In this document: piece by piece, positions 26,930-35,432 of the stretch
How positions within the stretch are numbered: the first letter of the stretch is position 1
Layout: each line of letters begins with the position of its first letter
NCBI GenBank assembly: GCA_964483405.1
Contig: CAZABC010000010.1
Coordinates: 1 to 64,000, forward strand
Direction: 5' to 3'
Length of the DNA: 64,000 bases
DNA from: CAZABC01 sp964483405
Lineage (GTDB): Bacteria > Chloroflexota > Limnocylindria > Limnocylindrales > CSP1-4
The notes under the pieces: generated by a model
Told to the model about the DNA's origin: nothing
The model's database searches: none
What the model saw: only the letters and a program-made list of their open reading frames with translations
Position numbers and translations under genes: made by a program

Positions 26930-28563
26930 CGGAGCCCCTCGGCCGTGCGGCCCTGGGCGAAGGCGCCGCCGGCGTTGGCGAGCTCGGCGCCGTGGAGCTT
27001 GTTGAGGGCGACGACGTAGGCCTCCAGCGAGGCCTCGATGATGTTCGTCGAGAGGCCCTGGCCGGTGACGATGAGGGCGCCCGGACCCTCGTCGATCGAG
27101 CGCCGGCAGCGGGCCAGGACCATCCCCTGGGCGTCCTCGCCGGCCGAGACCGCCTTGATCTCGTACTCGGTCAGGATCGGGAACCAGCCGAGCACCGGCT
27201 CGACCGCCTCGTCGATCGCCCCGTAGAGCGCGTCGACCGGGCCGTTGCCGGTCGTCTCGGCCGAGCGCTCCTCGCCGTTGGCGACGAGCGAGACGGTCCC
27301 GGTCGCCTTGCCGCCATGGGACGAGGTGACGCTCCAGCCGAGGAGCTCTACCGAGGCCGGGACGCGGGCCGACTCCTGCTCGACGAGGGCGAGCAGGTCG
27401 GCGTCGGTGAGCTCCTTCTTCATGTCGGCGAGGGCGATCGCCTCGCGGTAGATGAGCTCGAGCCGGTCGCCCTCGACTTCGTGGCCGAGCGACCGCAGCT
27501 TCGCCTGGAGGCCCTTCCGGCCGGACAGCTTGCCGATCGTCAGCTGGCTCCCGGACAGGCCGACCGACTGCGGGGTCATGATCTCGTAGGTCAGCGGGTT
27601 CTTGATGACCCCGTCCTGGTGGATGCCGGACTCGTGGGCGAACGCGTTCGCCCCGACGACCGCCTTGTTCGGCTGGATCGTGAACCCGGTCAGGTAGCTC
27701 ACCAGCCGGCTGGCCGCCGTGATCTGCTCGGTGTTCACCTGCGAGCCGAGGTCCGGGAACTGGGTCGGGCGCGTCCGGAGGGCCATGACGACCTCCTCGA
27801 GCGACGCGTTGCCGGCCCGCTCGCCGAGCCCGTTGATCGTCACCTCGACCTGGCGCGCCCCGGCCTGGACCGCGGCGAGGGTGTTCGCCGTCGCCAGCCC
27901 GAGATCGTTGTGGCAGTGGACGCTGACGGTGGCCTGGTCGCCGACGAGGGCGACGACCCGCTCGGTCAGCGAGCCGAACTCGGACGGGATCGCGTAGCCG
28001 ACCGTGTCGGGGATGTTGACCGTCGAGGCGCCCGCATCGACGACCGCCTCGTAGACCCGGAGCAGGTACTCCGGATCGGTCCGCGAGGCGTCCTCCGCGC
28101 TGAACTCGACCTCGGCGTCGCGGCCCAGCTGCTCGCGGCCGTAGCGGACCCAGCGGACCGCCTCGGCGAGGGCCGCGTCGCGGTCGAGGCGGAGCTTGTG
28201 CTTGAGGTGGATGTCGGAGGTCGCGATGAAGACGTGGAGGTGCGGTCGCTCGGCGACCTTGATCGCCTCGATCGCCCGCTGGGGGTCACCGTCGCGGCAG
28301 CGCGCGAGCGCGGCGATCGAGACGCCCTTGGCCTCCTGGGCGATCCGGCGGACCGCCTCGAAGTCGCCCGGCGAGGCCGCCGGGAAGCCCGCCTCGATCA
28401 CGTCGACGTTGAGCCGGACGAGCTGGCGGGCGACCTCGAGCTTCTCGGCCGCGGTCAACCCCGCGCCGGGGGCCTGCTCGCCGTCGCGGAGCGTCGTGTC
28501 GAAGATGCGGACGGCACCGGGCGCGACGAACGGGCCGGCCGGGCGCGGGATCGATCCGGTCAC
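26926..28563 (-). CDS. leuA: 2-isopropylmalate synthase
   Basis: 545 residues. FDTTLRDGEQAPGAGLTAAE is the catalytic opening. VIEAGFPAASPGDFEAVRRI, SVHCHNDLGLATANTLAAV and VTINGLGERAGNASLEEVVM follow. NAFAHESGIHQDG is the LeuA signature, and LSGRKGLQAKL follows it. The C-terminal allosteric domain (TGNGPVDALYGAIDEAV, LSTNIIEASLEAYVVALNKL) implies leucine feedback. It condenses 2-oxoisovalerate with acetyl-CoA. One base separates its GTG start from the ilvC stop. Confidence 0.96.
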   Translation of the reverse strand: MTGSIPRPAGPFVAPGAVRIFDTTLRDGEQAPGAGLTAAEKLEVARQLVRLNVDVIEAGFPAASPGDFEAVRRIAQEAKGVSIAALARCRDGDPQRAIEAIKVAERPHLHVFIATSDIHLKHKLRLDRDAALAEAVRWVRYGREQLGRDAEVEFSAEDASRTDPEYLLRVYEAVVDAGASTVNIPDTVGYAIPSEFGSLTERVVALVGDQATVSVHCHNDLGLATANTLAAVQAGARQVEVTINGLGERAGNASLEEVVMALRTRPTQFPDLGSQVNTEQITAASRLVSYLTGFTIQPNKAVVGANAFAHESGIHQDGVIKNPLTYEIMTPQSVGLSGSQLTIGKLSGRKGLQAKLRSLGHEVEGDRLELIYREAIALADMKKELTDADLLALVEQESARVPASVELLGWSVTSSHGGKATGTVSLVANGEERSAETTGNGPVDALYGAIDEAVEPVLGWFPILTEYEIKAVSAGEDAQGMVLARCRRSIDEGPGALIVTGQGLSTNIIEASLEAYVVALNKLHGAELANAGGAFAQGRTAEGLR

Positions 28564-28564
28564 G

Positions 28565-29614
28565 TCAGTCGCCCCGACCGCGGCCCGCCGCGGCCTGCGC
28601 CTGGCCCGCCTCGACGACGACCGGGTCGAGGAACGGCATCTTCGCCCGCAGGGCCGCGCCGACCTGCTCGATCCGGTGGTCGCGGTCCTGCTCCCGGAGC
28701 CGGCTGAACTCCGGTCGGCCGGCCTCGTTCTCGGCGATCCAGCGCTCGGCGAACGAGCCGTCCTGGATCTCGGCGAGGACCTGCCGCATCGTCGTCCGGA
28801 CGTGGTCGTCGATGATCCGCGGCCCCGACACGTAGTCGCCGTACTCGGCCGTGTCGCTGACGCTGAAGCGCATGAAGTTCAGGCCGCCGCGGTACATCAG
28901 GTCGACGATGAGCTTGAGCTCGTGCATCGTCTCGAAGTAGGCGAGCTCGGGCTGGTAGCCGGCCTCGACGAGCGTCTCGAAGGCCATCTTCACGAGGGAG
29001 GCCGTGCCGCCGCAGAGGACCGACTGCTCGCCGAACAGGTCGGTCTCGGTCTCCTCGGCGAAGGACGTCTCGAGGACGCCCGCCCGGGTGCAACCGAGGG
29101 CGCGGGCGTAGGCGAGGACGCGGGCGCGGGCGGTCCCGCTCGCGTCGGCGTGGACCGCGAAGAGCGCCGGGACCCCGCCGCCGGCCTGGTAGACGCTCCG
29201 GACGAGGTGGCCCGGCCCCTTCGGCGCGACCATCCCGACGTCGATGCCGACGGGCGGCGCGATCCGACCGAACCGGATGTTGAAGCCGTGGGCGAAGAGG
29301 AGGAGCTGGCCGGGTCGCAGGTTCGGCGCGATGTCGGCGTCGTAGACGGCCTTCTGGGCGGTGTCGGGGACGAGGATCATGATGACGTCGGCGGCCCGGA
29401 CCGCGTCGGCGACGTCGGCGACCGGCAGCCCGGCCTCCTCGACGAGGGCGCGGCTCTTCGACCCGGGGGCGAGGCCGACGACGACCGCCACGCCCGACTC
29501 GTGGAGGTTCAGGGCGTGGGCGTGACCCTGGCTCCCGTAGCCGACGATCGCGACCGTCTGCCCGGCGAGGGCCGCCGGATCCGCGTCGCCGTCGTAGTAC
29601 ATCCGTGCCGTCAT
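28565..29614 (-). CDS. ilvC: Ketol-acid reductoisomerase (class I)
   Basis: 349 residues, the short class I length. The NADPH site is VAIVGYGSQGHAHALNLHES. GQLLLFAHGFNIRFG, MVAPKGPGHLVRSVYQAGGG and the metal-binding TSFAEETETDLFGEQSVLCG follow, then GYQPELAYFETMHELKLIVD and RFSVSDTAEYGDYVSGPRII. It converts acetolactate and acetohydroxybutyrate to the dihydroxy acids. ATG 29614 overlaps the ilvN stop by 4 bases. The C-terminal tail (VEAGQAQAAAGRGRGD) is an extra low-complexity extension. Confidence 0.97.
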   Translation of the reverse strand: MTARMYYDGDADPAALAGQTVAIVGYGSQGHAHALNLHESGVAVVVGLAPGSKSRALVEEAGLPVADVADAVRAADVIMILVPDTAQKAVYDADIAPNLRPGQLLLFAHGFNIRFGRIAPPVGIDVGMVAPKGPGHLVRSVYQAGGGVPALFAVHADASGTARARVLAYARALGCTRAGVLETSFAEETETDLFGEQSVLCGGTASLVKMAFETLVEAGYQPELAYFETMHELKLIVDLMYRGGLNFMRFSVSDTAEYGDYVSGPRIIDDHVRTTMRQVLAEIQDGSFAERWIAENEAGRPEFSRLREQDRDHRIEQVGAALRAKMPFLDPVVVEAGQAQAAAGRGRGD

Positions 29615-30344
29615 CGCTTCGTGGCCTCCTGGATCGAGCCGGCACCGCGCGACATCACGACGGCACCGGTGCGAACGAGCTCCTTGATGCCGAAGCCGCG
29701 GAGGAGGGCGATCGCGCCGTCCACCTGGACCTCGGGGCCGGTCACCTCGACGATGACCGATTCGGGGGTGAGGTCGACGATCCGGCCGTGCGACAGCTCG
29801 ACGACCTTGAGGATCTCGGCCCGGCTGCGGTCGGTCGCCCGGACCTTCACGAGCGCGAGCTCGTGCTCGACGGTCGGCTCGGCCGTGACGTCCTGGACCT
29901 TGAGGACGTCGATGAGCCGGTACAGCTGCTTGGCCGCCTGCTCGACCGCGACGTCGTCGCCGTCCAGGGTGATCGTCATCCGGCTGATCGCGGGCTCGTC
30001 GGTGTGGCTGACCGCGAGCGACTCGATGTTGAAGTTGCGGGCCCGCATCAGGCTGGCGACCCGGTTCAGGACGCCCGGACGGTCGTTGACGATCGCGACG
30101 AGGACGTGACGGTGCCTCTCGCCGGTGCCGGGGATCGCCCGGGCCGGGGGCGCCGGNNNNNNNNNNNNNNNNNNNNNNNNNNNNNNNNNNNNNNNNNNNN
30201 NNNNNNNNNNNNNNNNNNNNNNNNNNNNNNNNNNNNNNNNNNNNNNNNNNNNNNNNGGACGTGACGGTGCCTCTCGCCGGTGCCGGGGATCGCCCGGGCC
30301 GGGGGCGCCGGGCGATCGGGGTCGGGGCTCACGGTCGCGCTCAC
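29611..30344 (-). CDS. ilvN: Acetolactate synthase small (regulatory) subunit, split by a spurious gap
   Basis: The part before the gap reads LVAIVNDRPGVLNRVASLMR, then ARNFNIESLAVSHTDEP and ISRMTITLDGD, the ACT domain of IlvN. The C-terminal half (ELALVKVRATDRSRAEILKV...IKELVRTGAVVMSRG) is also standard. The GTG start at 30344 overlaps the ilvB stop by 4 bases (GTGA) and gives a 29-residue leader that ends GERHRHV. The 100-N gap (30157-30256) is flanked by identical 55-base sequences. If they are merged, the frame joins cleanly as ...GERHRHV-LVAIVNDRPG..., giving one intact gene. IlvN binds valine and activates IlvB. Confidence 0.9.
30102..30311. repeat. 55-base end duplication around a scaffold gap
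   Basis: Bases 30102-30156 and 30257-30311 are identical (both start GGACGTGACGGTGCCTCTCG) and flank the N run. This is the expected trace of two contigs that overlap by one 55-mer and were scaffolded without merging, not a biological repeat. Removing one copy plus the N restores ilvN. Confidence 0.85.
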
Positions 30345-32209
30345 TCCTCGGGCTCGTTCCACTGCTCGATGAGGTCGGACAGGCCCTTGCCGGCCGGCAT
30401 CATCGGGTAGACGTTCTGGGTCTCGGCGATGCGGAACCAGACGAGCGCCGGTCCGTCGACCGCCTGAGCGGCCCGGATGGCGTCGTCGACCTCGGCCGGC
30501 GTCGAGGCCCGGAAGGCGGGGATGCCGAACGCCTCGGCGAGCTTGGCGTAGTCGGGCCCGAGCAGGCTCGACGAGTGGTAGTTGCCGGCGTAGACGATCT
30601 CCTGCCACTGCCGGATCATGCCGAGCTTCTTGTTGTCGAAGACGGCGACCTTGACCGGGATCCGATCCTGGGTCAGGGTCATCAGCTCCTGCAGCGTCAT
30701 CTGGAAGCCACCGTCGCCGCAGATCGCCCAGGTCTCCTTGTCGGGCCGGCCGAGGGCCGCCCCCATCGCGGCCGGCAGGGCGAAGCCCATCGTCCCGAGA
30801 CCACCCGAGCTCAGGTGGCTGCCCGGCCGGCGGAAGCCGCCGTAGCGGGCGACCCACATCTGGTTCTGCCCGACGTCGGCGACGAGGGTCGCGTCGTGGC
30901 CGGACAGCTCGGCGATCCGCTGGACGAGGAAGTCGGCCGACAGGAGCCCGTCTCGCCAGGCCCCCGAGCCATGCCAGCTCGTCGCCTCGGAGTCCCGCCG
31001 CCAGGCGGCGAGCTCGTCGAGGTACGGGGCGCGCTCGGCCTCCTCGACGGGGTCGACCATCGGCGTGAGGGCCCGCAGGACCCGGCCGACGTCGCCGACG
31101 ATCGGGACCTCGACCGCGACGTTCTTGCCGATCTCTGAGGGGTCGATGTCGACGTGGACGATCCGGGCGTGGGGGGCGTAGGTCCGGACATTGCCGGTCA
31201 CCCGGTCGTCGAAGCGCATCCCGAGCGCGACGAGCAGGTCGGCCGACTGGATGGCCCGGTTGACGTGCTTCCAGCCGTGCATCCCCATATAGCCGTAGGC
31301 GAGCGGGTGGCGCTCGTCGACCGCGCCGATCCCGAGGAGGGTCCAGGCGATCGGGATCCGGGTCTTCTCGGCGAAGGCGAGCAGCTCCGCCTCCGCGCCG
31401 GCGACGAGGACCCCGTGGCCGGCGAGGATGACCGGTCGCCTGGCCGCGCCGATCTCGGCCGCCGCGAGCTTGAGCTGCCGGCCGTGGCCGTCGAGGTTCG
31501 GGCGGAAGCCCGGGAGGCCGGCGATCACCTCGGCCACGCTCGGGTGGGTCGCGGCCGTCTCCTGCTGGAGCGCGTCCTTGGTGATGTCGACGTGGACCGG
31601 GCCGGGCCGCCCGGTCCGGGCGATGTGGAACGCCTCGGCGAGGACCCGCGGCAGCTCGTCCGCGTCGCGGACGAGGTAGTTGTGCTTCGTCATCGGCAGC
31701 GTGATGCCGGTGATGTCGATCTCCTGGAAGGCGTCCTTGCCGATCAGCGCGGCCGGGACGTTGCCGGTGATGGCGACCAGCGGGACCGAGTCGAGCATCG
31801 CCGTCGCGATGCCGGTCACGAGGTTCGTGGCGCCGGGCCCGGAGGTCCCCATGCAGACGCCGACCTTGCCGGTGGCCCGGGCGTAGCCGTCGGCGGCGTG
31901 GGCGCCGCCCTGCTCGTGCCGGACGAGGACGTGGCGCAGGTCGGGGTAGTCGGCGAGGACGTCGTAGAGGGGCAGGATGACCCCGCCGGGGTACGAGAAG
32001 AAGACGTCGACCCCCTGGTGGAGGATCGCCTCGCAGACGACGTCGGCGCCGATCCGGGTCCGCGACCTGGGCTTGGCGTCGTGGAGCATGTCGCGCTGGG
32101 CCCGCTCGACGGCCGCCGCGTGCGCCGTCCCGTCGGCCGGGACGTGGCTGCGGCGCGTCGCCGGCGGGGCCGGACTGCCGGCGCCCGTGGCTCCCCTCGT
32201 CGCTGTCAT
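30341..32209 (-). CDS. ilvB: Acetolactate synthase large (catalytic) subunit
   Basis: 622 residues of a ThDP enzyme. The N-terminal domain carries VFFSYPGGVILPLYDVLADY, the catalytic Glu in VLVRHEQGGAHAADGYARAT, and GTSGPGATNLVTGIATAMLD. The FAD domain region includes VALGMRFDDRVTGN. The C-terminal ThDP site is ICGDGGFQMTLQELMTLTQD followed by KVAVFDNKKLGMIRQWQ. It makes acetolactate and acetohydroxybutyrate. ATG 32209 is used; the first ~45 residues are a variable extension. It heads the ilvBNC-leuAB-cimA operon and is preceded by a leader ORF and hairpin. Confidence 0.96.
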   Translation of the reverse strand: MTATRGATGAGSPAPPATRRSHVPADGTAHAAAVERAQRDMLHDAKPRSRTRIGADVVCEAILHQGVDVFFSYPGGVILPLYDVLADYPDLRHVLVRHEQGGAHAADGYARATGKVGVCMGTSGPGATNLVTGIATAMLDSVPLVAITGNVPAALIGKDAFQEIDITGITLPMTKHNYLVRDADELPRVLAEAFHIARTGRPGPVHVDITKDALQQETAATHPSVAEVIAGLPGFRPNLDGHGRQLKLAAAEIGAARRPVILAGHGVLVAGAEAELLAFAEKTRIPIAWTLLGIGAVDERHPLAYGYMGMHGWKHVNRAIQSADLLVALGMRFDDRVTGNVRTYAPHARIVHVDIDPSEIGKNVAVEVPIVGDVGRVLRALTPMVDPVEEAERAPYLDELAAWRRDSEATSWHGSGAWRDGLLSADFLVQRIAELSGHDATLVADVGQNQMWVARYGGFRRPGSHLSSGGLGTMGFALPAAMGAALGRPDKETWAICGDGGFQMTLQELMTLTQDRIPVKVAVFDNKKLGMIRQWQEIVYAGNYHSSSLLGPDYAKLAEAFGIPAFRASTPAEVDDAIRAAQAVDGPALVWFRIAETQNVYPMMPAGKGLSDLIEQWNEPEE

Positions 32210-32281
32210 CTCGTCGCCATCCTTCCCTGTCGGTGGTCCCTCGTGTCGTCCGACGGGTCGCGACGCGCCGGACGAACAGAA

Positions 32282-32307
32282 GGACCCTCGCCTCCCGGCG
32301 AGGGTCC
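32282..32307 (-). terminator. Attenuator-like hairpin before ilvB
   Basis: On the minus strand GGACCCTCGCC, loop GGGA, GGCGAGGGTCC forms a perfect 11-bp stem followed by TTCTGTTC. It lies 35 bases after the leader-ORF stop and 73 bases before ilvB. A CGAGGG within the Leu-rich codons (plus-strand 32401-32406) can pair with CCCTCG in the first arm, a possible antiterminator. Confidence 0.6.
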
Positions 32308-32342
32308 CTTCGGTCTTCGGTCTTCGGTCCGCCGCTGCGGTC

Positions 32343-32546
32343 CTACCTCCGCGTTCCTCCGTTCTCCCGCCGGGAGCCGGTAATGAGGAGCCCGACAAGG
32401 CCCTCGAGCCCGAGAAGGAGGGAGCGGACGAGGCCCTGGAGGCTGAGGTCGGAGAGCCCGGGATCGAGCGGCATCTGGACACGGCGGCCGTCCGACGTGA
32501 CGACGACGGCGACGTGGCGGCGATCCCGGTCGGTGCCCTTGGCCAA
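32343..32546 (-). CDS. Putative Leu/Val-rich leader peptide of the ilv-leu operon
   Basis: 67 codons from a TTG at 32546 that has AGGAG seven bases upstream. Residues 12-16 read VAVVV. From residue 30 the sequence is LSDLSLQGLVRSLLLGLEGL followed by VGLLI, so Leu, Val and Ile dominate the second half. It lies between a TTGACG/TAGACT promoter and a strong hairpin upstream of ilvB, the layout of a transcription-attenuation leader. It is longer than the classical leaders (15-30 codons). An internal ATG at 32474 would give 43 codons. No known protein family is seen. The regulatory role is inference. Confidence 0.5.
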   Translation of the reverse strand: MAKGTDRDRRHVAVVVTSDGRRVQMPLDPGLSDLSLQGLVRSLLLGLEGLVGLLITGSRRENGGTRR

Positions 32547-32585
32547 TCCGATGCTCCTGTGCGCGGCCGTGCCGCGGGTCCGCGC

Positions 32586-32616
32586 AGTCTAGCAGGGAAC
32601 ACGCCGAGGACGTCAA
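32586..32616 (-). promoter_or_regulatory. Promoter of the ilv-leu leader
   Basis: Minus-strand -35 TTGACG (32616-32611) and -10 TAGACT (32591-32586) with a 19-base spacer. The expected transcript start is near 32579, about 33 bases before the leader TTG. The -35 overlaps the stop codon of the MMPL gene. Confidence 0.55.
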
Positions 32617-35297
32617 CCGCCGCCCGGCGACGCGCCGCGGGTCGACCCGCCGGCCACGGCCGGCCCGACGACCGGCGACCTCCGGCGCCACGGCGAGTGG
32701 CGGCCCGAGGGCCACCAGCTCCAGTCGCCGAAGACGGCCGTCAGCGCTGGCACGAGCAGGCTCCGGACGATGAACGTGTCGATGAGCACGCCCATCGCGA
32801 CCGCCGCCCCGACCTGGAAGAGCAGCTCGAGCGGCGCCGTCATCAGGGTCGCGAACGTCCCGGCGAGGATGATCCCGGCCGAGGTCACGACCGTCCCGGT
32901 CCGGGCCGCCGCGATGCGGATGCCGTCGCGGATCGGCCGGTCGCGGCTCTCCTCGCGGATCCGGCTCGTCACGAAGATGTTGTAGTCGGACCCGAGGGCG
33001 ACCAGCAGGACGAAGACGAGGAGCGGCAGGAAGTAGTTCGCCCCGGCCTGGCCGAGCACCTCCTGGAAGAGGCCGGCGGCGAGGTGGAGCGTCGTCAGGT
33101 ACGACAGGATCACCGTGCCGACGAGGAAGATCGGCGCGACGACGCTTCGGAGGAGGACGACCAGGACGAGCAGGATGCCGATGACGGTGATGATCGCGAC
33201 GGACCGGAAGTCGGCCTCGATCGTCGTCTGGATGTCGGCGAACTGCGCGGTCGCGCCACCGATCAGGGCGACCGTGCCGGCCGGCAGGGCGGGCGAGGCC
33301 GCCGAGAGGGCGTCGCGCAGACGGTCGACGGTGGCGAGCGCGTCGGACGAGTACGGGTCGGCGTCGGTGGTGACGAGGAGCCGGGCGATCGTGCCGTCGC
33401 CGCCGACGAACTCGCCGATCATCGCCTCGAGCGGCGGCCCGGCGTCGCCGGACAGCCCGGTCGGGAGGTAGAGGTCGGCGAGGGGCTCCGCGGCGAGGTC
33501 CTCGCCGATCGCCCGCAGGGTCGCCGCGATGCCGGCCGCGGCCTCGGTCGCGGCGGCCCTGGCCTCCGCCGCGGCCGCGCCCTCGAGGCTCCCCGAGGCG
33601 AGCAGCCGGAGCGCCCCGGCGAACCCCGCGAGGTCGGCCTCGAGCCCCGGCAGCCTGTCGTCGTCCCGGATGGCCGGTACCTCGGTCCCGACCGCCTCGA
33701 GGTACCCGGCGCCGGCCTGGAGCGAGGCGAGGGAGGCCGGGTCCGCCAGCAGGGCGTCGATCGCCAACGGGTTCGCCGCGATCCGCTCGAAGGCGTCCGC
33801 GAGCGCGAGGATCTGGACGGACGGCCGGAGCGCGTCCGGCGTGCCCTCGCCGGTCGGGTCGACGACGCTGAGGACGCTCGCCGCGCCGTCGACCGCCGCG
33901 AGGTCGGCCTGCAGCGCGGCGATCGACGCCAGGCCCTCGGGCGAGGTGAGGTCGACGCCGGGCACCTCGACGGCGACGCTGATCGGCAGCAGTCCGCCCT
34001 TGTCCATGTGCTCCGCCATCGCCTCGTAGCCGAGCCGGGCATCGGTGTCGGCCGGCAGCTCGGCGAGGGTGTCGAAGTTCGTCTTCGCGCCCGGCAGGAC
34101 GAGGATCGGGATCGCCATCGCCCCGATGACGACGACCGAGACGAGGAGCGGCCGGGCGACGATCGCGCCGGCGATTCGATCCCAGACGCCGGTCGCCCCG
34201 TCGCCCGCCATCGGCTTCGGGTGGCGCGGCCAGAAGAGCGCCCGACCGAACGTCACGAGGAGCGCCGGCGCGAGGGTCAGCCCGGCGACGAGGGCGACGA
34301 CGATCGCCACCGCGAGCGCCGGCCCGGTCGTCTGGATCATCCCGAACCGGGCGACGGCCATCGAGCAGAGCCCGACGACGACCGTCGCGGCCGAGGCCGT
34401 GATGACCGCCCCGATGCGCCCGACGCTCGTCTCGGCGGCCCGCGCCCGGCCGTGGCCGTCGCGGGCCTCGGTGCCGGTCCGGCCGAGCTGCTCGCGGTAG
34501 CGGCTGACGAGGAAGATCGTGTAGTCGGTGCCGACGCCGAAGACGAGGACGACGACGAACGAGTCGATGAGCGTGCTCACCGTCCAGCCGGCCATCGCCA
34601 GCCAGCCGAGGAGGCCCCGGGCGACGACGAACGCGGCGCCGATCGTGATCAGCGGGACGAGCGCCGCCAGCGGTGCCCGGTAGATGGCGAGGAGGATGAC
34701 GATGACGAGGACGATCGTGACGACGGTCGTCCGGTCGGTGCCGTCCTCGATCGCCCCGAGGTAGTCGACCCCGATCCCGGCCGAGCCCGTCACGTACACC
34801 TCGAGCCCGTCGGGCGCGGTCGCCGCGGCGCGGCCGCGGATCGCGACGACGGTCTCGTTCGCCCGCTCCTGGAACGCCGGGACGGTCAGCTGGACCGTCG
34901 CGAGCTCGGTCGTGCCGTCCTCGCTCCGGAGCAGCGAAGCCCGCTCCGGGTGCGTGGCCGCGGTCACGAGGACCTGGACCGACCCCTCGAGCGACGGGTC
35001 GGCCACGAGGGCCGGCCCGAGCTGCTCGAGCCAGGCCCGGTCGGCGTCGGTCAGGGGACCCGGATCGCGGACCAGGACGAGCGTCGCGGTCCCGACGGCG
35101 GCATCCTCGGGAAAGCCTCGCGCGAGCACCTCGTCGGCGGCCACCGACTCGACGTCCCGGGGCAGGAAGCTCGTCTCGTCGGCGGTCCCGACGTCGCGCA
35201 GCGACGGGGCGAAGAAGAGGATGGCCGCGGCCACCAGCCAGACGGCGATGACGACGTAGCGCCGGCGGACGACGGAGCGACCGAGCAGCTCGAACAT
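32613..35297 (-). CDS. MMPL-family membrane transporter
   Basis: 894 residues, RND superfamily. There is a first helix (VVIAVWLVAAAILFF), an extracytoplasmic domain, then a six-helix block with VVVLVFGVGTDYTIFLVSRY, the MMPL signature. A second, Ala/Leu-rich extracytoplasmic domain (about residues 395-650) is followed by another helix block with VFVLLVALGSDYNIFVTSRI. Two GTDY/GSDY motifs are thus conserved. MMPL proteins export lipids, siderophores or drugs using proton motive force; the cargo is unknown. It is divergent from leuC; its own stop abuts the ilv promoter. Confidence 0.9.
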   Translation of the reverse strand: MFELLGRSVVRRRYVVIAVWLVAAAILFFAPSLRDVGTADETSFLPRDVESVAADEVLARGFPEDAAVGTATLVLVRDPGPLTDADRAWLEQLGPALVADPSLEGSVQVLVTAATHPERASLLRSEDGTTELATVQLTVPAFQERANETVVAIRGRAAATAPDGLEVYVTGSAGIGVDYLGAIEDGTDRTTVVTIVLVIVILLAIYRAPLAALVPLITIGAAFVVARGLLGWLAMAGWTVSTLIDSFVVVLVFGVGTDYTIFLVSRYREQLGRTGTEARDGHGRARAAETSVGRIGAVITASAATVVVGLCSMAVARFGMIQTTGPALAVAIVVALVAGLTLAPALLVTFGRALFWPRHPKPMAGDGATGVWDRIAGAIVARPLLVSVVVIGAMAIPILVLPGAKTNFDTLAELPADTDARLGYEAMAEHMDKGGLLPISVAVEVPGVDLTSPEGLASIAALQADLAAVDGAASVLSVVDPTGEGTPDALRPSVQILALADAFERIAANPLAIDALLADPASLASLQAGAGYLEAVGTEVPAIRDDDRLPGLEADLAGFAGALRLLASGSLEGAAAAEARAAATEAAAGIAATLRAIGEDLAAEPLADLYLPTGLSGDAGPPLEAMIGEFVGGDGTIARLLVTTDADPYSSDALATVDRLRDALSAASPALPAGTVALIGGATAQFADIQTTIEADFRSVAIITVIGILLVLVVLLRSVVAPIFLVGTVILSYLTTLHLAAGLFQEVLGQAGANYFLPLLVFVLLVALGSDYNIFVTSRIREESRDRPIRDGIRIAAARTGTVVTSAGIILAGTFATLMTAPLELLFQVGAAVAMGVLIDTFIVRSLLVPALTAVFGDWSWWPSGRHSPWRRRSPVVGPAVAGGSTRGASPGGG

Positions 35298-35415
35298 GGT
35301 CGCTCGATCGTCGGCCGCCTCGTCCGGAGCGTGAAGAGCCTCCGGTCACGAAGCGGCCCGGGCGGAGCGTCACCCGTTCGCCGGGCCCCGACCGGGACCG
35401 GCGCGGCGGATGTGC

Positions 35416-35421
35416 TAGCCT
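35416..35421 (+). promoter_or_regulatory. -10 box (TAGCCT) of leuCD
   Basis: TAGCCT ends 8 bases before GTG 35430 and 11 before ATG 35433, so the transcript is probably leaderless or nearly so. No Shine-Dalgarno sequence is present. Confidence 0.5.
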
Positions 35422-35432
35422 CGCCAGCCGTG

